DNA of 34,002 bases from an uncultured Brachyspira sp. (GCA_949300355.1 CASGDY010000027.1:1-34002); one strand, 5' to 3'; shown: positions 8,513-16,555, counted from the stretch's first letter. Program-made: numbers and translations. The notes: generated by a model not told the origin, from the sequence alone.

Positions 8513-8957
8513 TAAAAACAATGAAAATAAAGAATTAAATAACAATGAGGCAAATGAGGTTTTAGAAACAAAACTTAAAAAAAGAAAGAAAAAATTTATA
8601 GATAAAGAGAAGGCTAAAGAATTAACTTTAAAAGCAGCCAAAGCTTTATATGATAAAAAACTTGAAGATATTGTTATATTAGATTTAGAAGATGTAACAA
8701 GCCTTTCAGACTTTTTTATATTGGCCACAGCTTCTTCTTCTCCTCAGATGAAAGCAGGTTCAGATGCAGTTTATAAAGATTTAAAAGAAGATGGGGTTCT
8801 TCCTTATGCTGAGAATGATAATGATCCTGAAGGTGTTTGGTATTTGAGCGATTATGGTTTTTTAGTTGTTCATATATTTACTGAGGAAGGAAGAGAATAT
8901 TATAATCTTGATAAATTATGGCATGAAGCTAAAAAAATAGATATGCCAGAAATATAA
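8496..8957 (+). CDS. rsfS: Ribosomal silencing factor RsfS (Iojap/YbeB)
   Basis: RsfS binds ribosomal protein uL14 and blocks subunit joining when nutrients are low. The conserved domain runs from about AKELTLKAAKALYDKK to the end: IVILDLEDVTSLSDFFILATASSS, WYLSDYGFLVVHIFTEEGREYYNLDKLW are close matches. The first 35 or so residues are a charged extension rich in Asn, Lys and Glu that the compact family lacks. I choose ATG 8496 because GGGG at 8482-8485 is 10 nt upstream; an in-frame ATG at 8487 would lie only 1 nt from it. It overlaps the LCP gene. Confidence 0.93.
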   Translation: MKLHNDKNNENKELNNNEANEVLETKLKKRKKKFIDKEKAKELTLKAAKALYDKKLEDIVILDLEDVTSLSDFFILATASSSPQMKAGSDAVYKDLKEDGVLPYAENDNDPEGVWYLSDYGFLVVHIFTEEGREYYNLDKLWHEAKKIDMPEI

Positions 8958-8986
8958 TTTTTTATTTTATTATTTTGGAGTATTTT

Positions 8987-9721
8987 ATGAAGAGAATTAC
9001 TATTATACTATCAATTATTTTTATATTTGCTAAGATGTCATTTGCAGCAAGCGGTTGGCAGTTTGGCTTAATGGTTCCTATAGGATTGAGTTTAGGTTTT
9101 TATAATGTTAGTTTTGCTAATACTGTTACTGAAGATTATAAAAAGAATTATAAAAAAGACAGCGGTACAGTTGGATTTGATGCCGGAGTAAATATTTATG
9201 GCGGATATGCTGTATCAGACGGAGATATAGGAATCAGTTTATTATTAGATTTAGGATATTCTCATGATTCATTCGGATTATCTGGTTCATATAAAGAAAA
9301 TAATATAGATTATAAGAAAAAAGAATATTATACTTTTGAAAATTTATCTATAGGCATACTTCCTAAATTTCATTATGATAATTTTGCTTTTGGTTTAGGA
9401 ATAGGAGTAAAACTTCCTATGTATTTAACACATTCAATGGAGCTTACTTCTGGAAATACAACAACAAAAACAGATGGTGTATATGATTTTAATAATATAA
9501 AAAATGTAATGAAAAATTCAGTTATTACTTATGTTAAACTTACATTTGATTATTCTCTATATGTACATGATAATATTGCACTTTTATTGGGTGCTTATAT
9601 AGGAACAGATTTTGGTATAGATTTACGCGGTGCTGAATTAGTTATGGTTGACAGCAGAAATTTAGCTTCATTTGATTTAGGCATTCAATTAGGTATGAAA
9701 ATAGGAGAAAATCTTTTTTAA
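8987..9721 (+). CDS. Outer-membrane beta-barrel-like protein
   Basis: A 244-residue exported protein. Start chosen at ATG 8987 because GGAG lies 6 nt upstream (an upstream in-frame TTG overlaps that site). The signal peptide runs to about residue 20 (ending KMSFAAS). The rest alternates Gly/aromatic-rich strands (WQFGLMVPIGLSLGFYNVSF, VNIYGGYAVSDGDIGISLLL, LGAYIGTDFGIDLRG) and finishes with DLGIQLGMKIGENLF, ending on Phe as many barrels do. A small porin-like or OmpW/opacity-type barrel is likely; the substrate is unknown. It follows rsfS by 29 bp and ends at a strong terminator. Confidence 0.65.
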   Translation: MKRITIILSIIFIFAKMSFAASGWQFGLMVPIGLSLGFYNVSFANTVTEDYKKNYKKDSGTVGFDAGVNIYGGYAVSDGDIGISLLLDLGYSHDSFGLSGSYKENNIDYKKKEYYTFENLSIGILPKFHYDNFAFGLGIGVKLPMYLTHSMELTSGNTTTKTDGVYDFNNIKNVMKNSVITYVKLTFDYSLYVHDNIALLLGAYIGTDFGIDLRGAELVMVDSRNLASFDLGIQLGMKIGENLF

Positions 9722-9732
9722 TAAAAACAATT

Positions 9733-9780
9733 AACCTTACAGCATAATTTTTTTATTTTTAATTATACTGTAAGGTTTTA
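9733..9780. terminator. Bidirectional terminator
   Basis: AACCTTACAG at 9733-9742 pairs with CTGTAAGGTT at 9768-9777, with a further A/T stem inside and T/A tracts on both sides. It separates the barrel gene from the convergent gene at 9781. Confidence 0.8.
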
Positions 9781-10623
9781 TTATTTTATTTCATAAATTT
9801 GATATATTATAAAAGTTTCATTTAAATATTTACTTTCATCTTTACCTCTATATTCACCATATTCATCAATAATTTGTTTTGTAATTATACTATTATTAAT
9901 AATTTCATCTAGCTTATTTATTTCATCTTTAAATATACATTCTTTATCAGGAGTTATTAAACAGCCATAATCTCCAATTATAGTATTGATTTCAGATTTG
10001 AAATTTTCTAAATTACCGTCATATTTTATTTCTAATTCTTTAAAAGAATATGATTTATCTAATGGATTTGTTCTTATCAAATATTCTATATTATCAACTC
10101 CTTTATATTTATATGCATAAAATAAATGAGAATCATAATAAGATCTAGATAATTCGTTAATATCTTTTTCTGTAATATCTTTATCATTTAAAGCAATATT
10201 AATTAAATTTCTTATATGATAATATGTATAAGGTTTTCCGCTAATAAAACGGTATGACACAAATGGATTGTAAGCTCCGCTATCTATCCAAAATATGTTT
10301 TTAATTGTTTCATAAGATAAATCTTTAAATCTTAAGGCATCATAATCATTATTTATTTTATTATATTTTATATCAAATAGATAATATAAGAAATCTATTA
10401 TTAATTGATTTTTTTCATTATTTATCCATTTGTTATCACTAACATTATTGTTAATAATTCCTCCCCAGCCAAATATACTATCATACATTGCTTTAGCATT
10501 TTCATGTTCTTCATAGTTAAAATTTTTAAAGTAGTTTGTTCTAAAAGCATCAACACCATACATATCAAAACAAAATATATTAAAATTAATTATAAACATA
10601 AAAAAAATTATTAGTTTTTTCAT
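9781..10623 (-). CDS. Uncharacterised exported protein
   Basis: The 280 residues begin with a signal peptide (MKKLIIFFMFIINFNIFCFD; cleavage near 18-20). The body is rich in Tyr, Asn, Asp and Lys with no motif I recognise; segments such as GVDAFRTNYFKNFNYEEHENA and IFWIDSGAYNPFVSYRFISG may be of use in a profile search. AAGGAT 7 nt upstream of the ATG supports the start. It is preceded by an inverted-repeat-flanked intergenic element and stands alone. Function unknown. Confidence 0.6.
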   Translation of the reverse strand: MKKLIIFFMFIINFNIFCFDMYGVDAFRTNYFKNFNYEEHENAKAMYDSIFGWGGIINNNVSDNKWINNEKNQLIIDFLYYLFDIKYNKINNDYDALRFKDLSYETIKNIFWIDSGAYNPFVSYRFISGKPYTYYHIRNLINIALNDKDITEKDINELSRSYYDSHLFYAYKYKGVDNIEYLIRTNPLDKSYSFKELEIKYDGNLENFKSEINTIIGDYGCLITPDKECIFKDEINKLDEIINNSIITKQIIDEYGEYRGKDESKYLNETFIIYQIYEIK

Positions 10624-10641
10624 AATTTTATCCTTTTATAG

Positions 10642-10808
10642 ATTAAACTTGTTTCAAAAATATTTTAGAATTTAATTATTAATATATTTTTTATTTTTTA
10701 AGTGTTTTATTTCCATTTTATTGTTCTTTTTGCTGTGGAAAAAAGAACAATAAAAAAAATAACATTAAAATATTTTCTTTGTCAAGAACTTATGAAACAA
10801 GTCTATTA
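10642..10808. repeat. Inverted-repeat-bounded intergenic element with internal terminator
   Basis: ACTTGTTTCA at 10648-10657 is repeated inverted as TGAAACAAGT at 10793-10802. Between them is a 16-bp perfect inverted repeat (TTTTATTGTTCTTTTT at 10716-10731, complement 10740-10755) that can end the minus-strand gene above it. On the minus strand a TTGACA lies at 10784-10779. Similar ends (TTTCAAAACTA) bound the recA leader, so this may be a family of small mobile or regulatory intergenic repeats. Confidence 0.45.
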
Positions 10809-10815
10809 TAATTTA

Positions 10816-11496
10816 TTAATAGGTTTCTACATCATTTATTAATTTTTTTAATTCTTTTGCAAGTATCTCTCTATTTATTATACTGCTTGAAAATCTATTG
10901 TATCCTACTATATGTATATTATGTAATTTTGTTACTACTATATGACTATTTTCAACTTTTCTTATACTTTTATTTTCTATTTGGTATATTAATTTTATTA
11001 CATTAAATACATATTTTCCTTCACAAATTAATATTTGAGGTTTTATATTTTTTATTAATATTTTTATATATTGATGAAATTTATTATAATAGTCAATACC
11101 TGTAATATTTTGAAGATTAGTAAATAGTTTTTTTATATTTTTTTGATTTTCAGTTCCTATATAATATAAATTAGTTTTGAAAGCATTCTTTAATAAATCA
11201 ATTCTTCCTATACTTTCAAATAATTTTCTATTTTGTATTGCAAATCTATATCCATATTTTATATAATCTATTTCATCTAAAGGTTCAAATCTTTGTGCTC
11301 TTTTGTTTGTCCATTTTAAATTACCAGCTCCTGTATTAATTCCTAAAAACATTATTGTAGGATTTATAACTAAAGGGCTAAAATATATTTGCATACCTGT
11401 ATATTGTTTATCAATTTCTTTATTCTCTTTACAAATTTCTAGGATTTGTTTATCCATTTCTTTGATTTCATTTTGAATTTTTATTAATTCTTCCAT
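10816..11496 (-). CDS. Uracil-DNA-glycosylase-superfamily-like protein
   Basis: A 226-residue protein with a coiled, charged N terminus (about 1-35; EELIKIQNEIKEMDKQILEI). A core follows that contains IMFLGINTGAGN, reminiscent of the first motif of UDG-like folds (a GINPG type loop), then LYYIGTENQKNIKKLF, ILICEGKYVFNVI and HIVGYNRFSSS near the end. The latter could be the counterpart of the family's C-terminal His/Ser motif. No catalytic proof is possible by eye: it may be a nucleic-acid or nucleotide-processing enzyme or a catalytically dead relative. The first residue is preceded by AAGGAAATATTTTTT. Confidence 0.45.
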   Translation of the reverse strand: MEELIKIQNEIKEMDKQILEICKENKEIDKQYTGMQIYFSPLVINPTIMFLGINTGAGNLKWTNKRAQRFEPLDEIDYIKYGYRFAIQNRKLFESIGRIDLLKNAFKTNLYYIGTENQKNIKKLFTNLQNITGIDYYNKFHQYIKILIKNIKPQILICEGKYVFNVIKLIYQIENKSIRKVENSHIVVTKLHNIHIVGYNRFSSSIINREILAKELKKLINDVETY

Positions 11497-11636
11497 AAAA
11501 AATATTTCCTTATAAATTATAGTTTATCAATTTAATACAATTTTTTAGTATTAGAGTCGCATAAAAATATACAGCTCTAACTTAATATGATTGATTTTAT
11601 AGATTATTAATTATCTTATATTTATATAAAAATATA

Positions 11637-12020
11637 TCAATTCCAATGTAAACTTCCTCCGCATCTGTCGCATTTAGATGAGTGAGTTCTTGGATAAGTA
11701 AGTCCGCATTTTGAACATATTAATCTTTTATCTTTAGTTACAACTCCGTATCTTCTATATGCTTCTGTAAATATGCTCATTATATATCTGGTAATTCTGC
11801 TTGATTTGTAGAGTATACTAAATAATTGACCGTCTTGAGATGATGTAATAGATAATATTGATATTATTATAAAGGCAATGGCTATTATAATAATAATTGG
11901 TATTGATACTGCCTCTTTATTTATTTTACCCATAATTATCATGGAACCTATGCAGAATATTATGAATAATACTATATACATACTCCAAAATATTTTAATT
12001 CTTTCTATAAGTTTTTTCAT
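11637..12020 (-). CDS. Two-helix membrane protein with C-terminal zinc ribbon
   Basis: A 127-residue protein: two membrane helices (about 13-32 and 38-60), a cytoplasmic-looking linker, then a zinc ribbon at the C terminus (Cys-x-x-Cys in ICSKCGLTYPRTH, then CDRCGG). The ribbon probably binds one zinc. It lies 25 bp after a lipoprotein gene and near a second zinc-ribbon/TM2 protein on the same strand, so the three may form one unit. Function unknown. Confidence 0.6.
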   Translation of the reverse strand: MKKLIERIKIFWSMYIVLFIIFCIGSMIIMGKINKEAVSIPIIIIIAIAFIIISILSITSSQDGQLFSILYKSSRITRYIMSIFTEAYRRYGVVTKDKRLICSKCGLTYPRTHSSKCDRCGGSLHWN

Positions 12021-12045
12021 TTGTTTTCCTTTTTATGAAAATATA

Positions 12046-12522
12046 TTACTCATTAGTTGCAAAATAATCATTTATTTCCATCAAATTTGTAACATATTTT
12101 TTTGTTATTTCATCGTCATATTTAAATATTATTATGTTTGTACTTTTTGTAATATTATTTGTTGTATCCGATGAATAGCTGGTTATAGTATCATTTTTAA
12201 TTTCAAAATACATATATGAATCTGCAAATTTAAATAAGGCTGTATCTTTTTTTGGAGACTCTAAATATTGAGTAGCCGCAGCTGTTCCTATAAAAAATAA
12301 TCCATTAGCTATTGCTCCCCATAAATTATTTTCATCTTCCAAGGACTGGATTACAAAATTATAATCTGAAAATCCAATCCAAATTTTTTCATTGCCTTCT
12401 TCATAGCTGTATGCTTTTCCTGATACTTTATCTATCCATTTTTCTGTTCTTTTTTCTGCTGTGTCATAACATGATACTAAAAGACATTGTATTATTATCA
12501 TTATAATTAATAATTTTTTCAT
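12046..12522 (-). CDS. Uncharacterised lipoprotein
   Basis: The 158 residues start with a lipoprotein signal (MKKLLIIMIIIQCLLVSC, lipid Cys 18). The mature part includes WIDKVSGKAYSYEEGNEKIW, a hydrophobic Gly/Ala patch (GAIANGLFFIGTAAA) and an acidic C terminus. No known domain recognised. AGGAAA lies 6 nt before the start. Probably co-transcribed with the zinc-ribbon membrane protein downstream. Confidence 0.6.
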   Translation of the reverse strand: MKKLLIIMIIIQCLLVSCYDTAEKRTEKWIDKVSGKAYSYEEGNEKIWIGFSDYNFVIQSLEDENNLWGAIANGLFFIGTAAATQYLESPKKDTALFKFADSYMYFEIKNDTITSYSSDTTNNITKSTNIIIFKYDDEITKKYVTNLMEINDYFATNE

Positions 12523-12578
12523 TTTTAGTTTCCTCTAGGCTTGCATATATATTTGCTGCATATACAAACCATATTAAT

Positions 12579-12917
12579 TTATGATGTTATTTTTCTTCCT
12601 TGAGAGTCTTTAAAATTTTTTGTTAAAATCATAATAATGTCTATTATCCACCATATTAAAAATCCTCCTCCAGTTATCATAAATAATATTGCTGTTATTG
12701 GTTTTCCAGCATAAAATCTATGTGTTGATGGTATAAATATGCATAATAGTAAAAGCGTACTCCATTTTTTGGCAGGATACATCATTTGTCTTGCTCCGCA
12801 ATGAGAACAGATTTCATCATCTTTATTAATGATTTTACCGCAGAAACTGCAGAATTTTTCATCTGTATTCCTAGATATAATTGTTTGATTTGATTGGCTG
12901 TTATTTTCTTCTAACAT
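12579..12917 (-). CDS. Zinc-ribbon plus TM2-domain membrane protein
   Basis: A 112-residue protein that opens with a Cys4 zinc ribbon (FCSFCGKIINKDDEICSHCG) and continues into a TM2 domain. In that domain helix one contains LLLCIFIPSTHRFYAGK, helix two LFMITGGGFLIWWIIDIIMI, with the Gly-rich turn and the WWIIDI stretch usual for TM2. I place the start at 12917 because AGGAG lies exactly 6 nt upstream; the longer frame adds 30 residues without a ribosome site. TM2 proteins are small membrane proteins of unclear role. Confidence 0.8.
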   Translation of the reverse strand: MLEENNSQSNQTIISRNTDEKFCSFCGKIINKDDEICSHCGARQMMYPAKKWSTLLLLCIFIPSTHRFYAGKPITAILFMITGGGFLIWWIIDIIMILTKNFKDSQGRKITS

Positions 12918-13007
12918 TTTAAACTCCTTGAAATTATTTTGATTTATATAAAATAAATTTATATACATAGCTGATGTATTAAATATTGTATGTTTAAAAG
13001 TAAACAT

Positions 13008-13206
13008 AATATTTTTGATAAATAAAATTACAGATTCTTTATAGGATATATTTTTTGTATTATTATAAATATATTTTTTATATAAAATTAGCGATGCGAT
13101 GCGATGCGATTATTTATTATAATTAATTGAATTGCTTTAACCATAATATTTATTATATACAGATAATTTAATAAGTCAACTTTATATATTATATTGTAAT
13201 TAAAAT
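13008..13206. other. AT-rich intergenic stretch with a 5-bp tandem repeat
   Basis: No gene is seen. The unit GCGAT is repeated four times in tandem at 13091-13110, the only GC-balanced stretch here. The rest is A/T-rich spacer before the RNA operon promoter. Confidence 0.6.
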
Positions 13207-13235
13207 TTGCAAAAAAATATCAACTATGTTATAAT
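13207..13235 (+). promoter_or_regulatory. Promoter of the tRNA-tRNA-SRP RNA operon
   Basis: TTGCAA at 13207-13212 and TATAAT at 13230-13235 with a 17-bp spacer and an extended TG before the -10. Transcription should start near 13242, 13 nt before the first tRNA. Confidence 0.7.
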
Positions 13236-13254
13236 TTTTAGACTAAAAACTTAT

Positions 13255-13328
13255 GTGCCTGTAGCTCAATTGGATAGAGCATCAGATTGCGGTTCTGAAG
13301 GTTGGAAGTTCAAATCTTCTCAGGCACG
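13255..13328 (+). tRNA. tRNA-Arg, anticodon GCG
   Basis: A full cloverleaf: acceptor GTGCCTG/CAGGCAC with discriminator G, D-arm GCTC/GAGC, anticodon stem TCAGA/TCTGA, loop TTGCGGT, T-arm GGAAG/CTTCT around TTCAAAT. The anticodon GCG (13289-13291) reads CGC and CGU arginine codons. No CCA is encoded. Most bacteria use an ACG anticodon edited to ICG for these codons. Confidence 0.93.
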
Positions 13329-13339
13329 TTGCTGTATTA

Positions 13340-13425
13340 GGAAAGATGTCCGAGCTGGCCGAAGGAGCACGATTGGAAGTCGTGTGTGCTTAACCGCACC
13401 GTGGGTTCGAATCCCACTCTTTCCG
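13340..13425 (+). tRNA. tRNA-Ser, anticodon GGA
   Basis: Acceptor GGAAAGA (13340-13346) pairs with TCTTTCC (13418-13424), discriminator G. The anticodon stem is CACGA/TCGTG with loop TTGGAAG, anticodon GGA at 13375-13377. The long variable arm is typical of class II serine tRNA. CCA is not encoded. It lies 11 bp after tRNA-Arg. Confidence 0.95.
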
Positions 13426-13461
13426 TATACATGTTCTTTTTATTTTTTACATCTCTTATAA

Positions 13462-13546
13462 CGGGGCTCTACGGCAGTTGATGATGAATCCGCCAGGTTC
13501 GGAAGGAAGCAACGGTAAGTCAACCCAACTGGGTGCTAGTTCTATA
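13462..13546 (+). ncRNA. ffs: Small bacterial SRP RNA (4.5S type)
   Basis: The conserved SRP helix-8 core CAGGTTCGGAAGGAAGCA lies at 13494-13511, with flanking arms (AGTTGATG at about 13477 and GTCAACCCAACT downstream) that can pair into a single rod. The RNA binds Ffh and targets membrane and exported proteins. It is the short form without an Alu domain. Ends are approximate; it is probably co-transcribed with the two tRNAs. Confidence 0.88.
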
Positions 13547-13548
13547 TC

Positions 13549-13577
13549 TTGACAAAAACAATGTATTTTTATTCAAT
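13549..13577 (+). promoter_or_regulatory. Promoter before the nuclease-like gene
   Basis: TTGACA at 13549-13554 and TTCAAT at 13572-13577, spacer 17. The stretch from TATCTTGACAAAAA through TGTATTTTT is nearly identical to the promoter at 14912, so the two are copies. Confidence 0.55.
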
Positions 13578-13608
13578 ATGATGAAATTTAATAATTTTAG
13601 GAATCAAT

Positions 13609-14844
13609 ATGAATGATCAGCAATTATTGAATTCTTTTTATAATTTGATTTGTAACAAAAAAGATTTAATTTTTGATTTAATTACTGAAGAAAATAAAAA
13701 AAATATTCCTCAATTCAATATAACAAAAATTTTAGATTATTCTAATTTGGAAATATATAATAGCAAATTAATATATGAAATGCTTAAATTAAATTTTATT
13801 GCTGAAGGTAAAGAGGTTAACTTTGCAAAGGATTTTTCTGATTATATCATAAAAGAAAAATGTTTACATACTGAAATAAATACTGATGAGAAAATAGATG
13901 TTTATAGAGAAGTTTGTACTTCTAGAAATAGACGAATTGATATTCTTATTAAAAGTGAAGATAATTTTGAAATAATTTTAGAAAACAAAATAAATTCTTA
14001 TGAATTAAATAATCAGTTATATGATTATTATATGGATCGAGAATCATGTATTGATAAAAATAAATTATTTGTGGTTTTATTAACTAAATATGGAAATAAT
14101 CCTACTTCTTTAGGAAATAAATATAATGAGATATCAGAACATAAAAGAATAAAACCTTTATCACATGATGAGTTTGGAGATTTTATTGAAGAAAATATAA
14201 TAAAAAAATATTCTTTTTTATGGAAAAAGCAAGAATATCATTCTCTTTATTCTGGTTTAATACAGATGAGAGATAATGAAAAATTAATTACTAATAAATT
14301 TAGGAATGAAGATATGGAAGATAAAGTTATAAGAGATTTTTTAATTGAAACAGATGAATATAAATCATTGAATAGTGTTGAAGATATTAACAATTATGTT
14401 AGTTTACTTTCCAGAATTGCTAATATAATTAAAAGTAAAAAAGTAAAAGTAAGTCCTGTGGAAGAAAATATTAATTTATTAAAAGAAACTATAGAAAAAT
14501 TAAATAAATATTTTGAAAATAAGAAGAACAATAATAATCATATTTTATCGATAGAAAATATTGAATATGAGCTTATTAATGATGATTTTTCTAGGGCTGT
14601 AATTTTAAATTTAAAAGATTTGAATTTAAAATTATCTGTAATATTATGTATAGCTATTGATAGTGATCAGTTTTATATTTCCGTATTTTCAAATGATGCA
14701 GAAATTAAAAATAAATTATATGATAATTCTGTAAGAAATGGTATATATAATATTATGGAATTTGAAGGAGAAAATGAAAATAATTTTTTATATCAAAGTA
14801 TGTATATAAAAATGATAATGCTGAAGATGTATCATCTATTATGA
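13609..14844 (+). CDS. PD-(D/E)XK nuclease-superfamily protein, probably frameshifted near its end
   Basis: A 411-residue protein. The region around 85-145 (EVCTSRNRRIDILIKS, then FEIILENKINSYELNNQLYDYY) carries the core of a PD-(D/E)XK fold: Asp in RIDIL and the E-x-K of ILENKI, then a helix with QLYDYY. A Lys/Asn-rich second half follows. This matches the PDDEXK_4-like group of uncharacterised, often mobile or defence-linked proteins; the target is unknown. Just before the end, an A5 run (14806-14810) precedes a switch. The frame used stops at 14844, but the neighbouring frame continues NDNAEDVSSIMIKLYEYLEK to a stop at 14882, which looks like the natural helix ending. Start supported by AGGA 7 nt upstream. 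Confidence 0.65.
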   Translation: MNDQQLLNSFYNLICNKKDLIFDLITEENKKNIPQFNITKILDYSNLEIYNSKLIYEMLKLNFIAEGKEVNFAKDFSDYIIKEKCLHTEINTDEKIDVYREVCTSRNRRIDILIKSEDNFEIILENKINSYELNNQLYDYYMDRESCIDKNKLFVVLLTKYGNNPTSLGNKYNEISEHKRIKPLSHDEFGDFIEENIIKKYSFLWKKQEYHSLYSGLIQMRDNEKLITNKFRNEDMEDKVIRDFLIETDEYKSLNSVEDINNYVSLLSRIANIIKSKKVKVSPVEENINLLKETIEKLNKYFENKKNNNNHILSIENIEYELINDDFSRAVILNLKDLNLKLSVILCIAIDSDQFYISVFSNDAEIKNKLYDNSVRNGIYNIMEFEGENENNFLYQSMYIKMIMLKMYHLL

Positions 14845-14911
14845 TAAAACTTTATGAATATTTAGAAAAAATGAATTTATAAAAAATATCAGTTTTTAGA
14901 TATAAAATATC

Positions 14912-14940
14912 TTGACAAAAATATTGTATTTTTGTACAAT
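14912..14940 (+). promoter_or_regulatory. recA promoter
   Basis: TTGACA at 14912-14917 and TACAAT at 14935-14940, spacer 17, about 250 bp before recA. No clear LexA-type operator overlaps it. It is a copy of the promoter at 13549. Confidence 0.7.
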
Positions 14941-15193
14941 AAGTTTGTTTCAAAACTACGATGTAAAATTATTTAATTTAAATAATTTTTAGATGTTGTA
15001 TAATTAATTATTTTAGTATAAAAATACAGTTCTTTTGGTTCTCGCCGCAGGCGAGCTTCGCCTTATACCAAAAGGTACCTACTCGGTAAAAGAACTGTGG
15101 TATGGGGCAAAGCCCCATTATAAAAAATACCATTATTTATTAATTTAGTTTTGAAATAAGTCTATTATATTGTTTTTAGGAGAGTTTTAAAAT
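14941..15193 (+). other. Long structured recA leader bounded by inverted repeats
   Basis: TTTCAAAACTA at 14948-14958 is repeated inverted at 15146-15156. Inside, ACAGTTCTTTT (15026-15036) pairs with AAAAGAACTGT (15088-15098), TTTTGGT (15033-15039) with ACCAAAA (15067-15073), CTCGCC/GGCGAG form a tight hairpin at 15041-15055, and GGGGC-aaa-GCCCC follows near 15104-15116. The GC-rich core stands out from the A/T-rich flanks. It could be a small inserted element, a cis-regulatory RNA, or both. AGGAG lies just before the recA ATG. Confidence 0.55.
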
Positions 15194-16480
15194 ATGGCTA
15201 CTAAAAAGAAAGAAACTGCTGAAGTAAAAAAAGACGGTAAGAGTGAAGCTATTGAAGCCATTACCGATCAGATAAATAAAAAATATGGTCCTGGATCTTT
15301 TATGAGACTAGGAAGTAATAAAACTGTTAATGTTGATGTTATATCTACTGGGGCATTGACACTTGACCATGCCTTGGGAGTAGGAGGAGTACCTCGCGGA
15401 AGAATAATAGAGATTTACGGACATGAGGCTTCTGGTAAAACTACATTAACTTTGCATATCATAGCTGAAGCTCAAAAGGCTGGAGGTTATGCTGCTTTTA
15501 TAGATGCTGAACATGCTCTTGATCCTGTATATGCTAGTGCTTTGGGTGTAGATATAGATAATTTATATATTTCTCAGCCTAACAGCGGAGAAGAAGCACT
15601 TGAGATATTAGAAAAAGTTGTTTCTTCTACTGCTTTTGATATTGTTGTTGTGGACTCTGTTGCTGCATTAGTTTCAAAGGCTGAACTTGCAGGAGATATA
15701 GGAGATGCTCATATTGCTTTACAGGCTAGACTTATGAGCCATGCTTTGAGGAAACTCACTGCTATAATAAGCAATACTAATACTGCCGTAATATTCATTA
15801 ACCAATTAAGACAAAATATTGCTACTACTGGTTACGGTGCTGGTCCTACTGAAACTACTACAGGCGGTAAGGCTTTAAAATTCTATTCTTCTGTAAGACT
15901 TGATATAAGAAGAACTGAATGGATTAAAAAAGGCGATGATACTATAGGACATAAAGTAAAAATAAAAGTTGTAAAAAATAAATTATCATCACCATTTAAA
16001 GTAGTTAATTTAGAGATAATATTCGGTAAGGGTATATCATCTGAAGGACTTTTGATAGACTTGGCAATGGAAGCGAAAATCATTACAAGAAGCGGTGCTT
16101 GGTTCTATTATAATGGAGAGCAGATTGCCCAGGGTAAAGAAAAGGTTAGAGAACTTTTAGCATCAGATCCTAAAATGCGTATGGAACTTGAAATACAAAT
16201 AAGAGAAACATTGAATATGGGAGGAGCTGATAAGGTAAAAGAGAAACTTTCTGAATATTTAGAAGAACAAAAAAATGGCGGTGCTAAAGAAGCAGTAAAA
16301 GAAAATAATGATGATGAAAATAATGAGGCTGCATCTTCAAAGAAAAAATCTAAAAAGGCTGAAGAAGATGAAGAAGCTAATCTTTTAATGAGTGCAGAAG
16401 AGGCTTATTCTGATGATGACGATGAAACTTACAGTGATAATGATTTTGAGGATACTATTGTAACACCTGTAAAAAATTAA
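15194..16480 (+). CDS. recA: Recombinase RecA with an unusual L2 loop and long acidic tail
   Basis: RecA forms filaments on single-stranded DNA, drives strand exchange and triggers the SOS response. Walker A is GHEASGKTT at 76-84 (most RecAs have GPESSGKTT); [21 protein letters not shown] and [20 protein letters not shown] are standard. The L2 DNA-binding loop (about 204-219) reads [20 protein letters not shown], three residues longer than the E. coli form and without its KIGVMFGNP core. At 428 residues it exceeds E. coli RecA (about 353); the excess is an acidic, Lys/Glu/Asp-rich tail from about 350. The start is supported by AGGAGA. Confidence 0.97.
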   Translation: MATKKKETAEVKKDGKSEAIEAITDQINKKYGPGSFMRLGSNKTVNVDVISTGALTLDHALGVGGVPRGRIIEIYGHEASGKTTLTLHIIAEAQKAGGYAAFIDAEHALDPVYASALGVDIDNLYISQPNSGEEALEILEKVVSSTAFDIVVVDSVAALVSKAELAGDIGDAHIALQARLMSHALRKLTAIISNTNTAVIFINQLRQNIATTGYGAGPTETTTGGKALKFYSSVRLDIRRTEWIKKGDDTIGHKVKIKVVKNKLSSPFKVVNLEIIFGKGISSEGLLIDLAMEAKIITRSGAWFYYNGEQIAQGKEKVRELLASDPKMRMELEIQIRETLNMGGADKVKEKLSEYLEEQKNGGAKEAVKENNDDENNEAASSKKKSKKAEEDEEANLLMSAEEAYSDDDDETYSDNDFEDTIVTPVKN

Positions 16481-16514
16481 TTTATATTTTTATATAATAA
16501 TATATCTATTAAAT

Positions 16515-16555
16515 AAGGGGCTTTTTTATAAAATTAGCTCCTTTTTTTATTTTTT
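16515..16555 (+). terminator. recA terminator
   Basis: AAGGGGCT at 16515-16522 pairs with AGCTCCTT at 16536-16543 (one G-T pair) followed by a long T tract. Confidence 0.8.

Noticed and set aside
13207-13461. An 84-residue open frame across the tRNA genes
   Set aside because: It is a reading of the two tRNA genes and their spacer; the cloverleaf structures explain the sequence.
13240-13600. Phage or island attachment site at the tRNA genes
   Set aside because: No partial tRNA duplicate, integrase or direct repeat is seen near the tRNAs or at the phage-block edges.
14912-15193. LexA/SOS box before recA
   Set aside because: No recognisable dyad of the known SOS-box types was found around the promoter or leader.
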